This document shows, one piece after another, positions 16,777 to 24,650 of a DNA stretch of 64,000 bases. The notes under the pieces are model-generated. The model was not told where the DNA came from. It did no database searches and saw nothing but the letters and a program-made list of their open reading frames with translations. The translations under genes were made by a program, and so were the position numbers. The stretch lies in assembly GCA_964458605.1 (NCBI GenBank), contig CAYWLS010000001.1, positions 124,001-188,000 on the forward strand, given 5' to 3'. Origin of the DNA: JBBSNV01 sp964458605. Lineage in GTDB: Bacteria; Pseudomonadota; Alphaproteobacteria; Reyranellales; JAQSWP01. Position 1 is the first letter of the stretch, and the number at the start of each line of letters is the position of its first letter.

Positions 16777-17898
16777 ATGACGCTCGAAGTGTTCGACAGC
16801 ATCGTCCGCATCGATCGGGCCGAATGGGACGCGCTGTTCCCCGGCGAGATCGAGACCTGGGACTACTATCGCGCGGTCGAGCAGGCGGGGCTGCCCGGCT
16901 TCGCGTGGCGCTACTTCGCGCTGCGCCAAGACGGCGCGCTGGTCGCCGCCGCGCCGGCCTTCCTGACCGACTACCGGCTGGACACCACCATCGCCGGCGC
17001 CTTGAAGCGCTGGACCGAGCGGCTGGCGCGGCTGGCGCCGCGGCTGATGAGCATCCGCATGCTGTGCCTGGGTTCGCCGGTATCGGAAATCTGCCATGTC
17101 GGGGTTGCGCCCGGCCTGACGCCGCAACGTCGTCAGGAGCTGCTGGCGCAGCTGCTGGCCGGGCTGCGCCGCCGCGCGATCGAGGACAAGGCGGGGCTGA
17201 TCGCGATCAAGGACGCGCCCGACGGCAGCCCGATCGACCTGGCCTGCCGCGCCGCCGGCCACACGCGGCTGCCGGGCATGCCGACCGCCGTGCTGCCGAT
17301 CGATTTCCCGGATGTGGACGGCTATCTGAAGCGGCTGAGCCGCGTCACGCGCAAGGACATCAAGCGCAAGATGCGCCACGGCGCGGCGCTGCGGGTCGAG
17401 GCCCGCGACCGGATCGACGACGTGCTGGGGCCGGTGATGGCGCTGTACGAGGCGACCTGGCAACGCAGCGAGCTGCGGCTGGAGTATCTGACCCCGGACT
17501 ATTTCACCGCCGTGCTGCGCGCCATGCCGGGCCGCGCCATCTGCTTCCTTTACTGGGAAGGCGACCGTCTGGCCGCCTTCAACCTGGTGCTGCTCGACGG
17601 CAACCGCATGATCGACAAGTTCTTCGGCACCGATGCTGCGGCGCGCCGCCTCAACCTCTATCATGTGAGCTGGATGGAAAACGTGCGCCAGTGCCTGGCG
17701 CGGGGGCTGACCGTGTTCCAGGCCGGCCAGGCGTTCTATGGCGAGAAGGTGCGGATGGGCAGCAGACTCGACGTCAATTGGCAGTTCTTCACCCATCGCT
17801 CCCGCGCGCTGACCTTCGTGCTGCGCCAGGTCAGCCGGCTGGCGCGCCTGGACCGGCTCGATCCGGAGATCCGCAGCCTGATGGCGCGGGCCAAGTGA
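16777..17898 (+). CDS. GNAT/FemAB-like N-acyltransferase
   Basis: Protein of 373 residues with two GNAT-like halves, of the kind annotated as CelD/BcsL or peptidoglycan-biosynthesis (FemAB-related) proteins. The clearest blocks are YLKRLSRVTRKDIKRKMR near 186-203, YEATWQRSELRLEYL near 224-238, and FNLVLLDGNRMIDKFFG near 268-284, followed by a Tyr-rich QAGQAFYGEKVRMGS. These families transfer an acyl or aminoacyl group to an amine on a cell-envelope precursor. Its place between an esterase and a small transporter subunit fits a late tailoring step. Confidence 0.75.
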   Translation: MTLEVFDSIVRIDRAEWDALFPGEIETWDYYRAVEQAGLPGFAWRYFALRQDGALVAAAPAFLTDYRLDTTIAGALKRWTERLARLAPRLMSIRMLCLGSPVSEICHVGVAPGLTPQRRQELLAQLLAGLRRRAIEDKAGLIAIKDAPDGSPIDLACRAAGHTRLPGMPTAVLPIDFPDVDGYLKRLSRVTRKDIKRKMRHGAALRVEARDRIDDVLGPVMALYEATWQRSELRLEYLTPDYFTAVLRAMPGRAICFLYWEGDRLAAFNLVLLDGNRMIDKFFGTDAAARRLNLYHVSWMENVRQCLARGLTVFQAGQAFYGEKVRMGSRLDVNWQFFTHRSRALTFVLRQVSRLARLDRLDPEIRSLMARAK

Positions 17899-17908
17899 GC
17901 GCCGCATC

Positions 17909-18274
17909 ATGACACTGGGCACGAGGATCCTGCGTTTCGGCCTGCCGTGGCTGATGCTGATCGCCTTCGAGACCGGCTCGCAGCTGTCGCTGAAGGCGGG
18001 CAGCGCCGGGCTGGGCGGCGAGACCCTGCAATGGGACTGGTTCGTCGACGCCGCCTCGCGGCCGCTGATCTGGCTCGGCGTGCTCTGCTATATCGCCGCC
18101 TTCGTGATGTGGATGACGATCCTGTCGCGCCTGCCGCTGGGCGTCGCCTTTCCGGCCTCGGCGGTGGTGTTCATCGTCGTGGTGCTGGCGTCCTACCTGG
18201 TGTTCGGCGAGACGATCTCGGCCTGGCAGCTGGTCGGCATGGCGATGATCCTGGCCGGCGTGCTGTTGCTGTAG
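17909..18274 (+). CDS. Small EamA/SMR-type four-helix transporter subunit (B)
   Basis: Second small transporter half, 121 residues with four helices. Here the first helix keeps the acidic residue (LIAFETGSQLSLKAG), matching Glu14 of EmrE. Helix three contains LPLGVAFPASAVVFIVVV, the GxAYAxW-like region of the family. It begins 10 bases after the GNAT-like gene and closes the run. An intrinsic terminator shared with the convergent rpsU follows within 25 bases. It probably pairs with subunit A, in the manner of ArnE/ArnF or EbrA/EbrB. Confidence 0.8.
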   Translation: MTLGTRILRFGLPWLMLIAFETGSQLSLKAGSAGLGGETLQWDWFVDAASRPLIWLGVLCYIAAFVMWMTILSRLPLGVAFPASAVVFIVVVLASYLVFGETISAWQLVGMAMILAGVLLL

Positions 18275-18296
18275 CCTCGGCGCAGGCAACAAAAAA

Positions 18297-18322
18297 CCCG
18301 CCGGACTGACGTCGACGGCGGG
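18297..18322 (-). terminator. Intrinsic terminator of rpsU
   Basis: CCCGCCG (18297-18303) and CGGCGGG (18316-18322) form a 7-bp GC stem. On the minus strand the stem is followed by a run of six T (complement of 18291-18296), so it terminates rpsU. On the plus strand only CCTT follows, so it may also act weakly on the operon that ends at 18274. Confidence 0.85.
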
Positions 18323-18348
18323 CCTTCTGCTCGACAGAACTGTTGGGG

Positions 18349-18552
18349 CTAGTAGCCCTCGCGATCCATGCGCTTGCGGGCCAGCTTGCGGGCCCGGCGG
18401 ATGGCCTCGGCGCGCTCGCGCGCCTTGCGCTCGGACGGCTTCTCGTAGTTGCGACGCAGCTTCATCTCCCGGAAGATCCCTTCGCGCTGCATCTTCTTCT
18501 TCAGCACGCGCAGGGCTTGATCGACGTTGTTGTCGCGGACGAGAACTTGCAC
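18349..18552 (-). CDS. rpsU: 30S ribosomal protein S21
   Basis: Small basic ribosomal protein of 67 residues: MQVLVRDNNVDQALRVLKKK, then a Lys/Arg-rich helix with NYEKPSERKARERAEA. It binds the small subunit and helps select initiation sites. The rpsU gene lies next to and divergent from a COQ9-family gene, an arrangement seen in many alphaproteobacteria. Own terminator downstream. Confidence 0.97.
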   Translation of the reverse strand: MQVLVRDNNVDQALRVLKKKMQREGIFREMKLRRNYEKPSERKARERAEAIRRARKLARKRMDREGY

Positions 18553-18741
18553 GGGGCCTCAGCTCCTTCGTAAGTATGGCTTTGCCGGCGCGAAACCGGC
18601 TCGAATTCAAGGCGCGGGTGATAACACGCCCCCCAGGGTTTCTCAAGCCCACCCGGCCTCGAAAAATCAACAAAATGACACTGTGGAAATGAGGCAAAAG
18701 GCCCGGTTTCCGCGGCCGCGCGCGGGGTCTATCCTGCGGCC

Positions 18742-19377
18742 ATGATCCCCATCGACGCCGCCGACCCCGACAACAGCACCCGCGACCGTCTGGCGCAGGC
18801 CATTCTGGGCCATGCCGCTTTCGACGGCTGGACCCAGGCCGCCATTGCACGGGCGGCGCGCGAACTGGCGCTGGGGCCGGGCGAGGCGGAGCGGCTGTTC
18901 CCGGGCGGCGCCCTGGAGGTAATCGACTGGATCGACCGGCGCGCCACCCAGCGCATGGAGCAGGCGCTGGCCGCGACCGATCTCGGCGCCTTGCGCATGC
19001 GCGAACGAGTGGCCCTGGCGGTGAAGCTGCGGCTGGAGCCGCTCACGCCCTATCGCGAGAGCCTGCGCCGCGCCGCCACCCTGATGGCCACGCCGCTCAA
19101 CGCAAGGCGCGGCGCCGCCGCCTTGTGGCGCACGGTCGACGCCATCTGGCACGCGCTGGGCGACAGCGCGACCGACTTCAACTACTACACCAAGCGGGCC
19201 CTGCTGGCCGGCGTCTATGGCAGCACGGTGCTGGTGTGGTTCGACGACAAGTCGGAGGCCTGCGCCGACAGCTGGGCCTTCCTCGACCGTCGCATCGACA
19301 ACGTCATGCAGATCGAAAAGCTGAAAGGCCAGTTGCGTCGGCTGGCCCAGCGCGGCCGCATGGCCGCCTCGCGCTGA
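18742..19377 (+). CDS. COQ9 family protein
   Basis: The 211-residue protein has the COQ9 layout: an N-terminal TetR-like helical part (GWTQAAIARAARELALGPGEAERLFP, here given as two adjoining halves GWTQAAIARAA and LGPGEAERLFP) and a lipid-binding C-terminal part with DFNYYTKRALLAGVYGSTVL. COQ9 proteins bind isoprenoid lipids and present ubiquinone intermediates to hydroxylation enzymes. Function in bacteria is inferred from the mitochondrial protein. The divergent promoter region shared with rpsU is 189 bases. Confidence 0.88.
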   Translation: MIPIDAADPDNSTRDRLAQAILGHAAFDGWTQAAIARAARELALGPGEAERLFPGGALEVIDWIDRRATQRMEQALAATDLGALRMRERVALAVKLRLEPLTPYRESLRRAATLMATPLNARRGAAALWRTVDAIWHALGDSATDFNYYTKRALLAGVYGSTVLVWFDDKSEACADSWAFLDRRIDNVMQIEKLKGQLRRLAQRGRMAASR

Positions 19378-19491
19378 CGGCGCCGTCGGGATCGATCGCT
19401 CGACACCCCGCGGGACCGATCCGCGAACGGCCTTGTGCCGCTGCCGGCGCTTGCCCATGCTTGCGGGCAAATACAAGCGGGGAGCGAAACG

Positions 19492-20709
19492 ATGAAGTTC
19501 GGTGTGTTCTACGAGTTGCAACTGCCCAAGCCCTGGGCCGAAGGCGCCGAGCACCGGTTGTTCCAGGAGGCGCTGGCCCAGATCGAGCTGGCCGACCGGC
19601 TGGGCATCGACCATGCCTGGGCGGTCGAGCACCATTTCCTGGAGGAGTATTCGCATTGCTCGGCGCCGGAAGTGTTCCTGGCCGCCGCCGCCGGCCGCAC
19701 CAAACGCATCCGCTTGGGCCACGGCATCCGCCAGGTGATCGCCAACTACAACCACCCGGCGCGCACCGCCGAGGTGATTTCCTCGCTCGACCTGGTGTCC
19801 AACGGCCGGGTCGATTTCGGCATCGGCGAGGGCGCCACGAGGCTGGAGCTGGGCGGCTTCAGGATCCCGGCCAAGGAGAAGCGCGCCATGTCGCTGGAGG
19901 CGGCCGAGCAGGTCGCCAACATGATGGTGATGCAGCCCTATCCCGGCTACGAGGGCCGGTCCTTCTCCATGCCGGCGCGCAACGTGCTGCCCAAGCCGCT
20001 GCAGAAGCCGCACCCGCCGATGTGGATGGCCTGCACCAACCGCGACACGATCAAGGTGGCGGCTTCGCTGGGTCTGGGCGCGCTGGCCTTCTCCTTCCTC
20101 GATCCCGAGGAAGCCAAGAAATGGGCCGAGATCTATTACGGCATCGTCAAGAGCGAGCAATGCGTGCCGCTGGGCCATCGCGTCAACGCCAGCATCGCCA
20201 TGGTCTCGGCCTTCTCGATCCATCCCGATCGCGCCGAGGCGATCCGGCGTGGCCAGGAGGGCTTCGAGTTCTTCGGCTATGCCGTCAACGCGCTGGTGGC
20301 GCAGGACGTGCGGCCCGGCCGCTCGCAACTGTTCCAGGACTTCCAGGCGCGCCGCGCCGCTGGCACCGTGCAGCTCGGCCGCGACCTCAACGCCGCGCCG
20401 GGCATCGGTACGCCGCAGGAGTTGGCGCAGCACATCCGCGAGTTCGAGGCGGTCGGCATCGACCAGGTGATCTTCCTGCAGCAGGCCGGCAACAACAGCC
20501 ACGCCGATATCTGCGCCGCGCTGGAGCTGTTCGCCCGGGACGTGCTGCCGGAATTCGCCGCCAAGCGCGATGCGCGCGAGACGGCCAAGCAGGCCGAGCT
20601 GGCGCCTTACATCGCGGCGGCGTTGCAGCGCAAGAAGGGCCTGCAGCCACTCCTCGAGCACGAAATCCCGGTGGTGCCGGCCTCGGTCAGGCAGGCGCAG
20701 ATACGCTGA
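19492..20709 (+). CDS. LLM-class flavin-dependent oxidoreductase
   Basis: Luciferase-like monooxygenase of 405 residues. It begins MKFGVFYELQLP, has WAVEHHFLEEYSH near 43-55, LGHGIRQVI near 79, GRVDFGIGEGATRLELGGF near 106-124, and a TIM-barrel end with GIDQVIFLQQAG. Such enzymes use reduced FMN and oxygen to oxidise small organic substrates. I start at 19492, where GGGGAG lies about 8 bases upstream; an upstream in-frame start would add 19 residues that do not fit the family. Stands alone; the substrate is unknown. Confidence 0.88.
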   Translation: MKFGVFYELQLPKPWAEGAEHRLFQEALAQIELADRLGIDHAWAVEHHFLEEYSHCSAPEVFLAAAAGRTKRIRLGHGIRQVIANYNHPARTAEVISSLDLVSNGRVDFGIGEGATRLELGGFRIPAKEKRAMSLEAAEQVANMMVMQPYPGYEGRSFSMPARNVLPKPLQKPHPPMWMACTNRDTIKVAASLGLGALAFSFLDPEEAKKWAEIYYGIVKSEQCVPLGHRVNASIAMVSAFSIHPDRAEAIRRGQEGFEFFGYAVNALVAQDVRPGRSQLFQDFQARRAAGTVQLGRDLNAAPGIGTPQELAQHIREFEAVGIDQVIFLQQAGNNSHADICAALELFARDVLPEFAAKRDARETAKQAELAPYIAAALQRKKGLQPLLEHEIPVVPASVRQAQIR

Positions 20710-20729
20710 CCCTGCCGACCCAGGACGAG

Positions 20730-21377
20730 CTAATTCTTCCAATGCGGCGGCCAGGTGGCCTGCACCACCGGCAGCACCGCCATGCGTTGGCTCCAGGCGG
20801 CGATCTTCGGCCCCAGCAATTCGCCGGCGAAGGCGGGCGCGCGGCGGGCCAGTCGCTGCATCAGCGCCACCAGCGGATAGAGCGTGAAATCCGCCGCCGA
20901 CACCGCGAGGCCGGTCAGGAAATGCTCGCCATGCAGCGCCGTTTCCCAGCGCGCCATTTCCTGGCGCAGCGCGCCGCCGGCCTGGTCGAGCGCCGTATCG
21001 TTGCGCTTGTCGGCCGGGGTGAACAGCACCTGGTCGGCGAAATGCTCGGCCGCCGGCGCGACATAGGCATCGGCCTCGCGGATCAGCCGGCGCTGGGTGG
21101 CGCGCATCTCGATGGCCTCGGCGAACAGGCGCGGCGCTTGCGGCCAGCGCTCCTCGGCATATTCGACGATCGCCGCCGATTCGCTCAGCACGAATTTGCC
21201 ATCGACCAGCACCGGCACCTTCTGGCGCGGGTTGAGCCTGGCGAATTCCGGCGTCTGCAGGTCGCCGGCATCGAACGACAACGTATGCAGCTCGAACGCC
21301 ACGCCCTTATGCGCCAGGGCCAGCCAGGCGCGCCAGGCATAGGGCGAGCCGGAGGCGTAATAGAGAACCACGCTCAT
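20730..21377 (-). CDS. Glutathione S-transferase family protein
   Basis: Protein of 215 residues with a thioredoxin-like N-terminal domain (VVLYYASGSPYAWRAWLAL) with the cis-Pro/Ser-containing glutathione site KVPVLVDGKFVLSESAAI at about 54-71, and an all-helical C-terminal domain with SAADFTLYPLVAL. It would conjugate or isomerise electrophiles with glutathione. The start at 21377 has GAGGAG nine bases upstream; 11 extra codons are possible. It is the last gene of a minus-strand operon headed by an AraC-type regulator. Confidence 0.87.
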   Translation of the reverse strand: MSVVLYYASGSPYAWRAWLALAHKGVAFELHTLSFDAGDLQTPEFARLNPRQKVPVLVDGKFVLSESAAIVEYAEERWPQAPRLFAEAIEMRATQRRLIREADAYVAPAAEHFADQVLFTPADKRNDTALDQAGGALRQEMARWETALHGEHFLTGLAVSAADFTLYPLVALMQRLARRAPAFAGELLGPKIAAWSQRMAVLPVVQATWPPHWKN

Positions 21378-21406
21378 TGCCGTCATCTCCTCGAAATGCC
21401 GCCGGC

Positions 21407-21781
21407 TCACACGCCGGCGAAGGCCAGTAGGTTGCCGTCCGGATCGCGCACCACGAATTCCTGCCGGCCCCAGGGCTTGGTGGTCAGCCGTTCCTGGAAA
21501 TCGGCTCGCGCCTTGTCGTATTCGGCGAACAGCGCCGCCACGTCGGTGCTCTCGATATAGGCGCTCAGCATGGCCTCGCGCTCGACCGCCGCCCGGTCGG
21601 GCATGACGTCGATGTGGCGGATGTTCAGCCGCACCTCCTCGCGCAGCACCTGGCCATAGAACGGCGGATCGCCATGCATGAAGGCGACCGCGAAGCCCAG
21701 CCGCTCGACATAGTAATCGCGCCAGCGCGCCATGTCGGTGGTGAAGAGTTGGGGGTAGGCGGCGACGAGCTTATGGGCCAT
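21407..21781 (-). CDS. VOC/glyoxalase superfamily protein
   Basis: Single-domain vicinal-oxygen-chelate protein of 124 residues with paired beta-alpha-beta-beta-beta modules: AAYPQLFTTDMARWRDYYVERLGF at the start (seen as AAYPQLFTTDMA and WRDYYVERLGF) and the closing EFVVRDPDGNLLAFAGV. The GGGAGG before the ATG at 21781 decides the start; 22 codons upstream are non-homologous. It may act on reactive or antibiotic-like small molecules. It is the fourth of five structural genes in the AraC-headed operon. Confidence 0.85.
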   Translation of the reverse strand: MAHKLVAAYPQLFTTDMARWRDYYVERLGFAVAFMHGDPPFYGQVLREEVRLNIRHIDVMPDRAAVEREAMLSAYIESTDVAALFAEYDKARADFQERLTTKPWGRQEFVVRDPDGNLLAFAGV

Positions 21782-21839
21782 GGCGACCTCCCTCGGCGAA
21801 GCGCGGGCTGCCGGCCGGAGGGAAGCTCGCCGGGCCGGC

Positions 21840-22364
21840 TCAGGCAACGCGCTTGGCGGTGAATTCTACCACCTTGCGCCAGTTCGTGCCGCCATCCCCG
21901 GAGATTTCGCCGCGCCACAGGAAGGAATCGGGCCGGATGTCGCGGAAGCTCCAGCGCAGGTCGTTGCCGTCCTCGTCCTTGCCGAGCTGGACGATGTCGC
22001 TGCCCTCGGCGCGGCCGATCATGGCGAGATAGGCGCCCAGCACCGGCTCGGTCCATTGGATGCGCCAGGCATCGAGGCGCGGATCGTAGAGGCGCAAGGT
22101 GCTGCCATAGGCGAATTGCCCGGCCATGGCATCGCCCGGCCGCTGGCCGCGCCGCGGCACGATCCACACGTCCTGGATGGCGCGGCCTTCGAGCACCCAG
22201 CCGAAATGCCATTCGCCCTGGCGCTTACGCTCGCTTCCGTCGTCCATCCAGCGGATCACGTCGAGATCCCACGAGCCGACGAAGCGGCCATAGAGGTCCA
22301 TCCTGTCGCCGCGCTCCGCCGCCGCCTTCTCGGCCAGCAGCGCATCGATGAAAGCGGTGTTCAC
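21840..22364 (-). CDS. Uncharacterised protein, DUF1579-like
   Basis: The 174-residue product begins with the GTG at 22364, which overlaps the stop of the SRPBCC gene as GTGA and has GGGAGAGG just upstream. It has a repeated beta-strand character with FVGSWDLDVIRW (near 26-37), EWHFGWVLEGRAIQDVW and QLGKDEDGNDLRWSFRDI, resembling the lipocalin-like DUF1579 group. No catalytic residues can be named. Being coupled to SRPBCC and VOC genes, it probably handles the same small hydrophobic compound. Confidence 0.65.
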   Translation of the reverse strand: MNTAFIDALLAEKAAAERGDRMDLYGRFVGSWDLDVIRWMDDGSERKRQGEWHFGWVLEGRAIQDVWIVPRRGQRPGDAMAGQFAYGSTLRLYDPRLDAWRIQWTEPVLGAYLAMIGRAEGSDIVQLGKDEDGNDLRWSFRDIRPDSFLWRGEISGDGGTNWRKVVEFTAKRVA

Positions 22365-22756
22365 CGAACCTCTCCCAGGGTGCGCATCATCGCCTTGCAG
22401 CCTTCGTCCATCATGCCGGAGATGGCCGGCTCCAGCGCGTCGGGCAGGATGTCGGCCTGCCACACGATGCGCGTCCTGTCGCCCTCGGGCTTGAGCTGGA
22501 AGGAGGCGTTGTGATGCGACAGCCTTCCGCTCTTGATGGCATAGACCAGCCGGTGCGCGGCGTGATCCATCGTCACAAGCTGCTCGTTGGCGACGATGCC
22601 GTTGGCGAAGGTCACGGTGCGTCCGCCTTCGTTGGGTTCGCACTTGACGACGAAGCCGGCGGCGAGGCGCCTGTCGACCGCGCCGTAATCGGCGAACGCC
22701 TCCCAGGCTTTCGCCAGCGGCGCGCCGATCACGATTTCCCTTTTGATCGTGGCCAT
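22361..22756 (-). CDS. SRPBCC (START/AHSA1-like) family protein
   Basis: Small hydrophobic-ligand-binding fold of 131 residues: MATIKREIVIGAPLAKAWEAF at the N-terminus is the usual beta strand plus helix of polyketide cyclase/AHSA1 proteins, and the C-terminal helix DALEPAISGMMDEGCKAM closes the pocket. It sits 9 bases after the VOC gene and overlaps the next gene by 4 bases. Confidence 0.85.
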   Translation of the reverse strand: MATIKREIVIGAPLAKAWEAFADYGAVDRRLAAGFVVKCEPNEGGRTVTFANGIVANEQLVTMDHAAHRLVYAIKSGRLSHHNASFQLKPEGDRTRIVWQADILPDALEPAISGMMDEGCKAMMRTLGEVR

Positions 22757-22765
22757 GATCGTCTC

Positions 22766-23128
22766 CTACCGGGTGCACACCGCTTCGACGTTGTTGCCGT
22801 CCGGATCGATGACGAAGGCGGCGTAGTATTTGGGGCTGTAGTCGGTGCGCAAGCCGGGCGCGCCGTTGTCCGTGCCGCCGGCCTTCAGCCCCGCCTTGTG
22901 GAAGGCGTCGACCGATTTGCGGTCGGGCGCCTTGAAGGCCAGGTGAACGCCCGAACCGCTTTTCAGGCTGGTGGCGTGCAGCCACAGCGCCGGCGCAGCC
23001 TTGGGGCCGAAGCCGGCATAGGCTTCGCCTTCGCTGTCCAGGCCGTAGCCCAGCGGCGCCAGCAGCGCCTTGTAGAATTTCTTGCTGGCTGCGATGTCCT
23101 TCACGCGCAGGCCGACATGGTCGTACAT
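22766..23128 (-). CDS. VOC family protein (glyoxalase-like)
   Basis: Protein of 120 residues: MYDHVGLRVKDIAASKKFYKALLAPLGY (in short, HVGLRVKDIAASKKFY) opens the fold and FVIDPDGNNVEAVC closes it, with candidate metal ligands H4 and the late Glu. This subgroup is usually annotated as lactoylglutathione lyase-like, without a known substrate. First structural gene after the AraC regulator, 28 bases downstream of it. Confidence 0.88.
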   Translation of the reverse strand: MYDHVGLRVKDIAASKKFYKALLAPLGYGLDSEGEAYAGFGPKAAPALWLHATSLKSGSGVHLAFKAPDRKSVDAFHKAGLKAGGTDNGAPGLRTDYSPKYYAAFVIDPDGNNVEAVCTR

Positions 23129-23156
23129 GAGATCCTCCTTGGTGAGAGGCCCCAGG

Positions 23157-23984
23157 CTAGGCGGCGGCGGCCAGGCGTTCTTGGAGAATCTTGCTGTTGC
23201 CGGCGGACAGTTTGCGGAAGCCGCGCGGGCTGATGCCGGCGGCGCGGCGGAACGAGCGCACGAAATTCGACAGATCGCCGAAGCCGACCTCGTAGGCGAT
23301 GTCGGTGATCGGCCGCTCGCGCTCGGCCAGCAGCCGCGCGGCGCGGCGCAGGCGGACGCGCAGCAGGTATTGATGCGGCGTCACGCCCAGCACCTTGCGG
23401 AACAGGCGCAGGAAGTGGAACGGGCTGAGGCCCGCCTGAGCGGCCGCCGCATCGAGAGCGATCGGCTCCTGGCAATTATGCTCGATCCACAGCGCGCTCT
23501 CGATCGCGCGACGGCGGTCTCGGGGTAGGGTGGGGCCGCGATCGTTGGCCGCGCCGCCCAGGCGCAGGAAACGCTGTGCCAGCATCAGGCCGATCTCGTC
23601 CAATGCCAGGTCGCTGTCGCCTTGGCTGGCGGCCTGTGCCAGTTCGCCCAGCACCATCAGCTCGGCCTGCGGCGCCACGCCCTGCATATGCCACAGCGCG
23701 GCACCGCCCATGGCCTCGACCGATTCGGGCGAATAGCTGAACGACAGGCATCGGTCGCCGCACACATGGTCGTGGCTGCAGCGATATTCCTGGCCCGGCC
23801 GGCCGACCAGCAGTCCGCCCGCCACCAGATCGTAATGCCGCGCGCCGACGCGGTAGCCGAACGCGCCCCGGCGCACATAAGCCAGCGAATAGGCGTCGTG
23901 GCATTCGGCGAACGGCTTGTCGCCCACTTGCGCCTGGCAGCGATAGTCGAACACGCTGACGCTGCCCGCCTGGATCAGGCTCAT
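23157..23984 (-). CDS. AraC family transcriptional regulator
   Basis: Regulator of 275 residues with an N-terminal cupin-like sensing half and two C-terminal helix-turn-helix units: LDAAAAQAGLSPFHFLRLFRKV (about 176-197, given here in parts: AAAAQAGLSPFHFLRLFRK) and ITDIAYEVGFGDLSNFVRSFRR (core IAYEVGFGDLSNFVRSFRR), ending GISPRGFRKL. The N-terminal half holds a cysteine/histidine group (CSHDHVCGDRC) that could bind a metal or thiol-reactive ligand. It leads the operon and probably activates it. Confidence 0.9.
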   Translation of the reverse strand: MSLIQAGSVSVFDYRCQAQVGDKPFAECHDAYSLAYVRRGAFGYRVGARHYDLVAGGLLVGRPGQEYRCSHDHVCGDRCLSFSYSPESVEAMGGAALWHMQGVAPQAELMVLGELAQAASQGDSDLALDEIGLMLAQRFLRLGGAANDRGPTLPRDRRRAIESALWIEHNCQEPIALDAAAAQAGLSPFHFLRLFRKVLGVTPHQYLLRVRLRRAARLLAERERPITDIAYEVGFGDLSNFVRSFRRAAGISPRGFRKLSAGNSKILQERLAAAA

Positions 23985-24065
23985 GGCGATCCTTCTGGTC
24001 TATAACCTGTTAAGAGGCTATAGTAGGGTTATGGCCCCGTCAATTGCCGCCAAGTCCTTGGAATC

Positions 24066-24650
24066 GTGCTGATCTCGTCCGCCCCCGATCTTGCCCTGGC
24101 CTTCGCCAACACGCGCTATTGGCGCGGCAGCGCGCAGCCGACCGACGATCTGGCCGATTGGCCGGCGCTGCTCGACTGGCTGGTGCGCAACGTCGCGCTC
24201 GATCAAGCGGCAGCGCGAGGACTGCGTGTCGCGCCCCAGGGTGAAGCCTGCTTTGTCGAGGCGGTCGCGCTGCGCGAGACGCTCTATCGCCTGTTCGCCG
24301 CGGTCGCAACGCCGGTCGATCCCAAGCCGTCGGATGTCGTTGCCTTGTGCGCGGCGCTGCAGGCAGCGCCCTCGCGTCGCGACCTGGTGCATGGCGGGAA
24401 TGGCTATGCCTGGCGCTTGCCGGTGCCCGGCCCGACAGCGCCGTCGCTGCTGGCGCCGCTGCTGTGGTCGGCCGGCGACCTGCTGACCGGCGCGGCGGCC
24501 AAGCGCCTGCGCCTGTGCAGCAACGACAAATGCCGCTATCTGTTCGTCGACAACAGCCGCTCGAACGCACGGCGCTGGTGCGACATGAAGGCATGCGGCA
24601 ACCGCGCCAAGGCGCACCGGCATTACCGGAGGAGCAGGGCGACAGAATGA
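24066..24650 (+). CDS. CGNR zinc finger / ABATE domain protein
   Basis: Protein of 194 residues starting with GTG. The C-terminal zinc finger is complete: C-SNDK-C, then FVDNSRSNARRWC and the name-giving ACGNRAKAHRHYRR, with four cysteines and following basic residues for nucleic acid binding. The N-terminal two thirds are the ABATE-type domain common in putative stress regulators. Divergent from the araC gene with 81 bases between them. The stop overlaps the start of the broken HigA-type gene as ATGA, so the two were translated together. Confidence 0.85.
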   Translation: MLISSAPDLALAFANTRYWRGSAQPTDDLADWPALLDWLVRNVALDQAAARGLRVAPQGEACFVEAVALRETLYRLFAAVATPVDPKPSDVVALCAALQAAPSRRDLVHGGNGYAWRLPVPGPTAPSLLAPLLWSAGDLLTGAAAKRLRLCSNDKCRYLFVDNSRSNARRWCDMKACGNRAKAHRHYRRSRATE

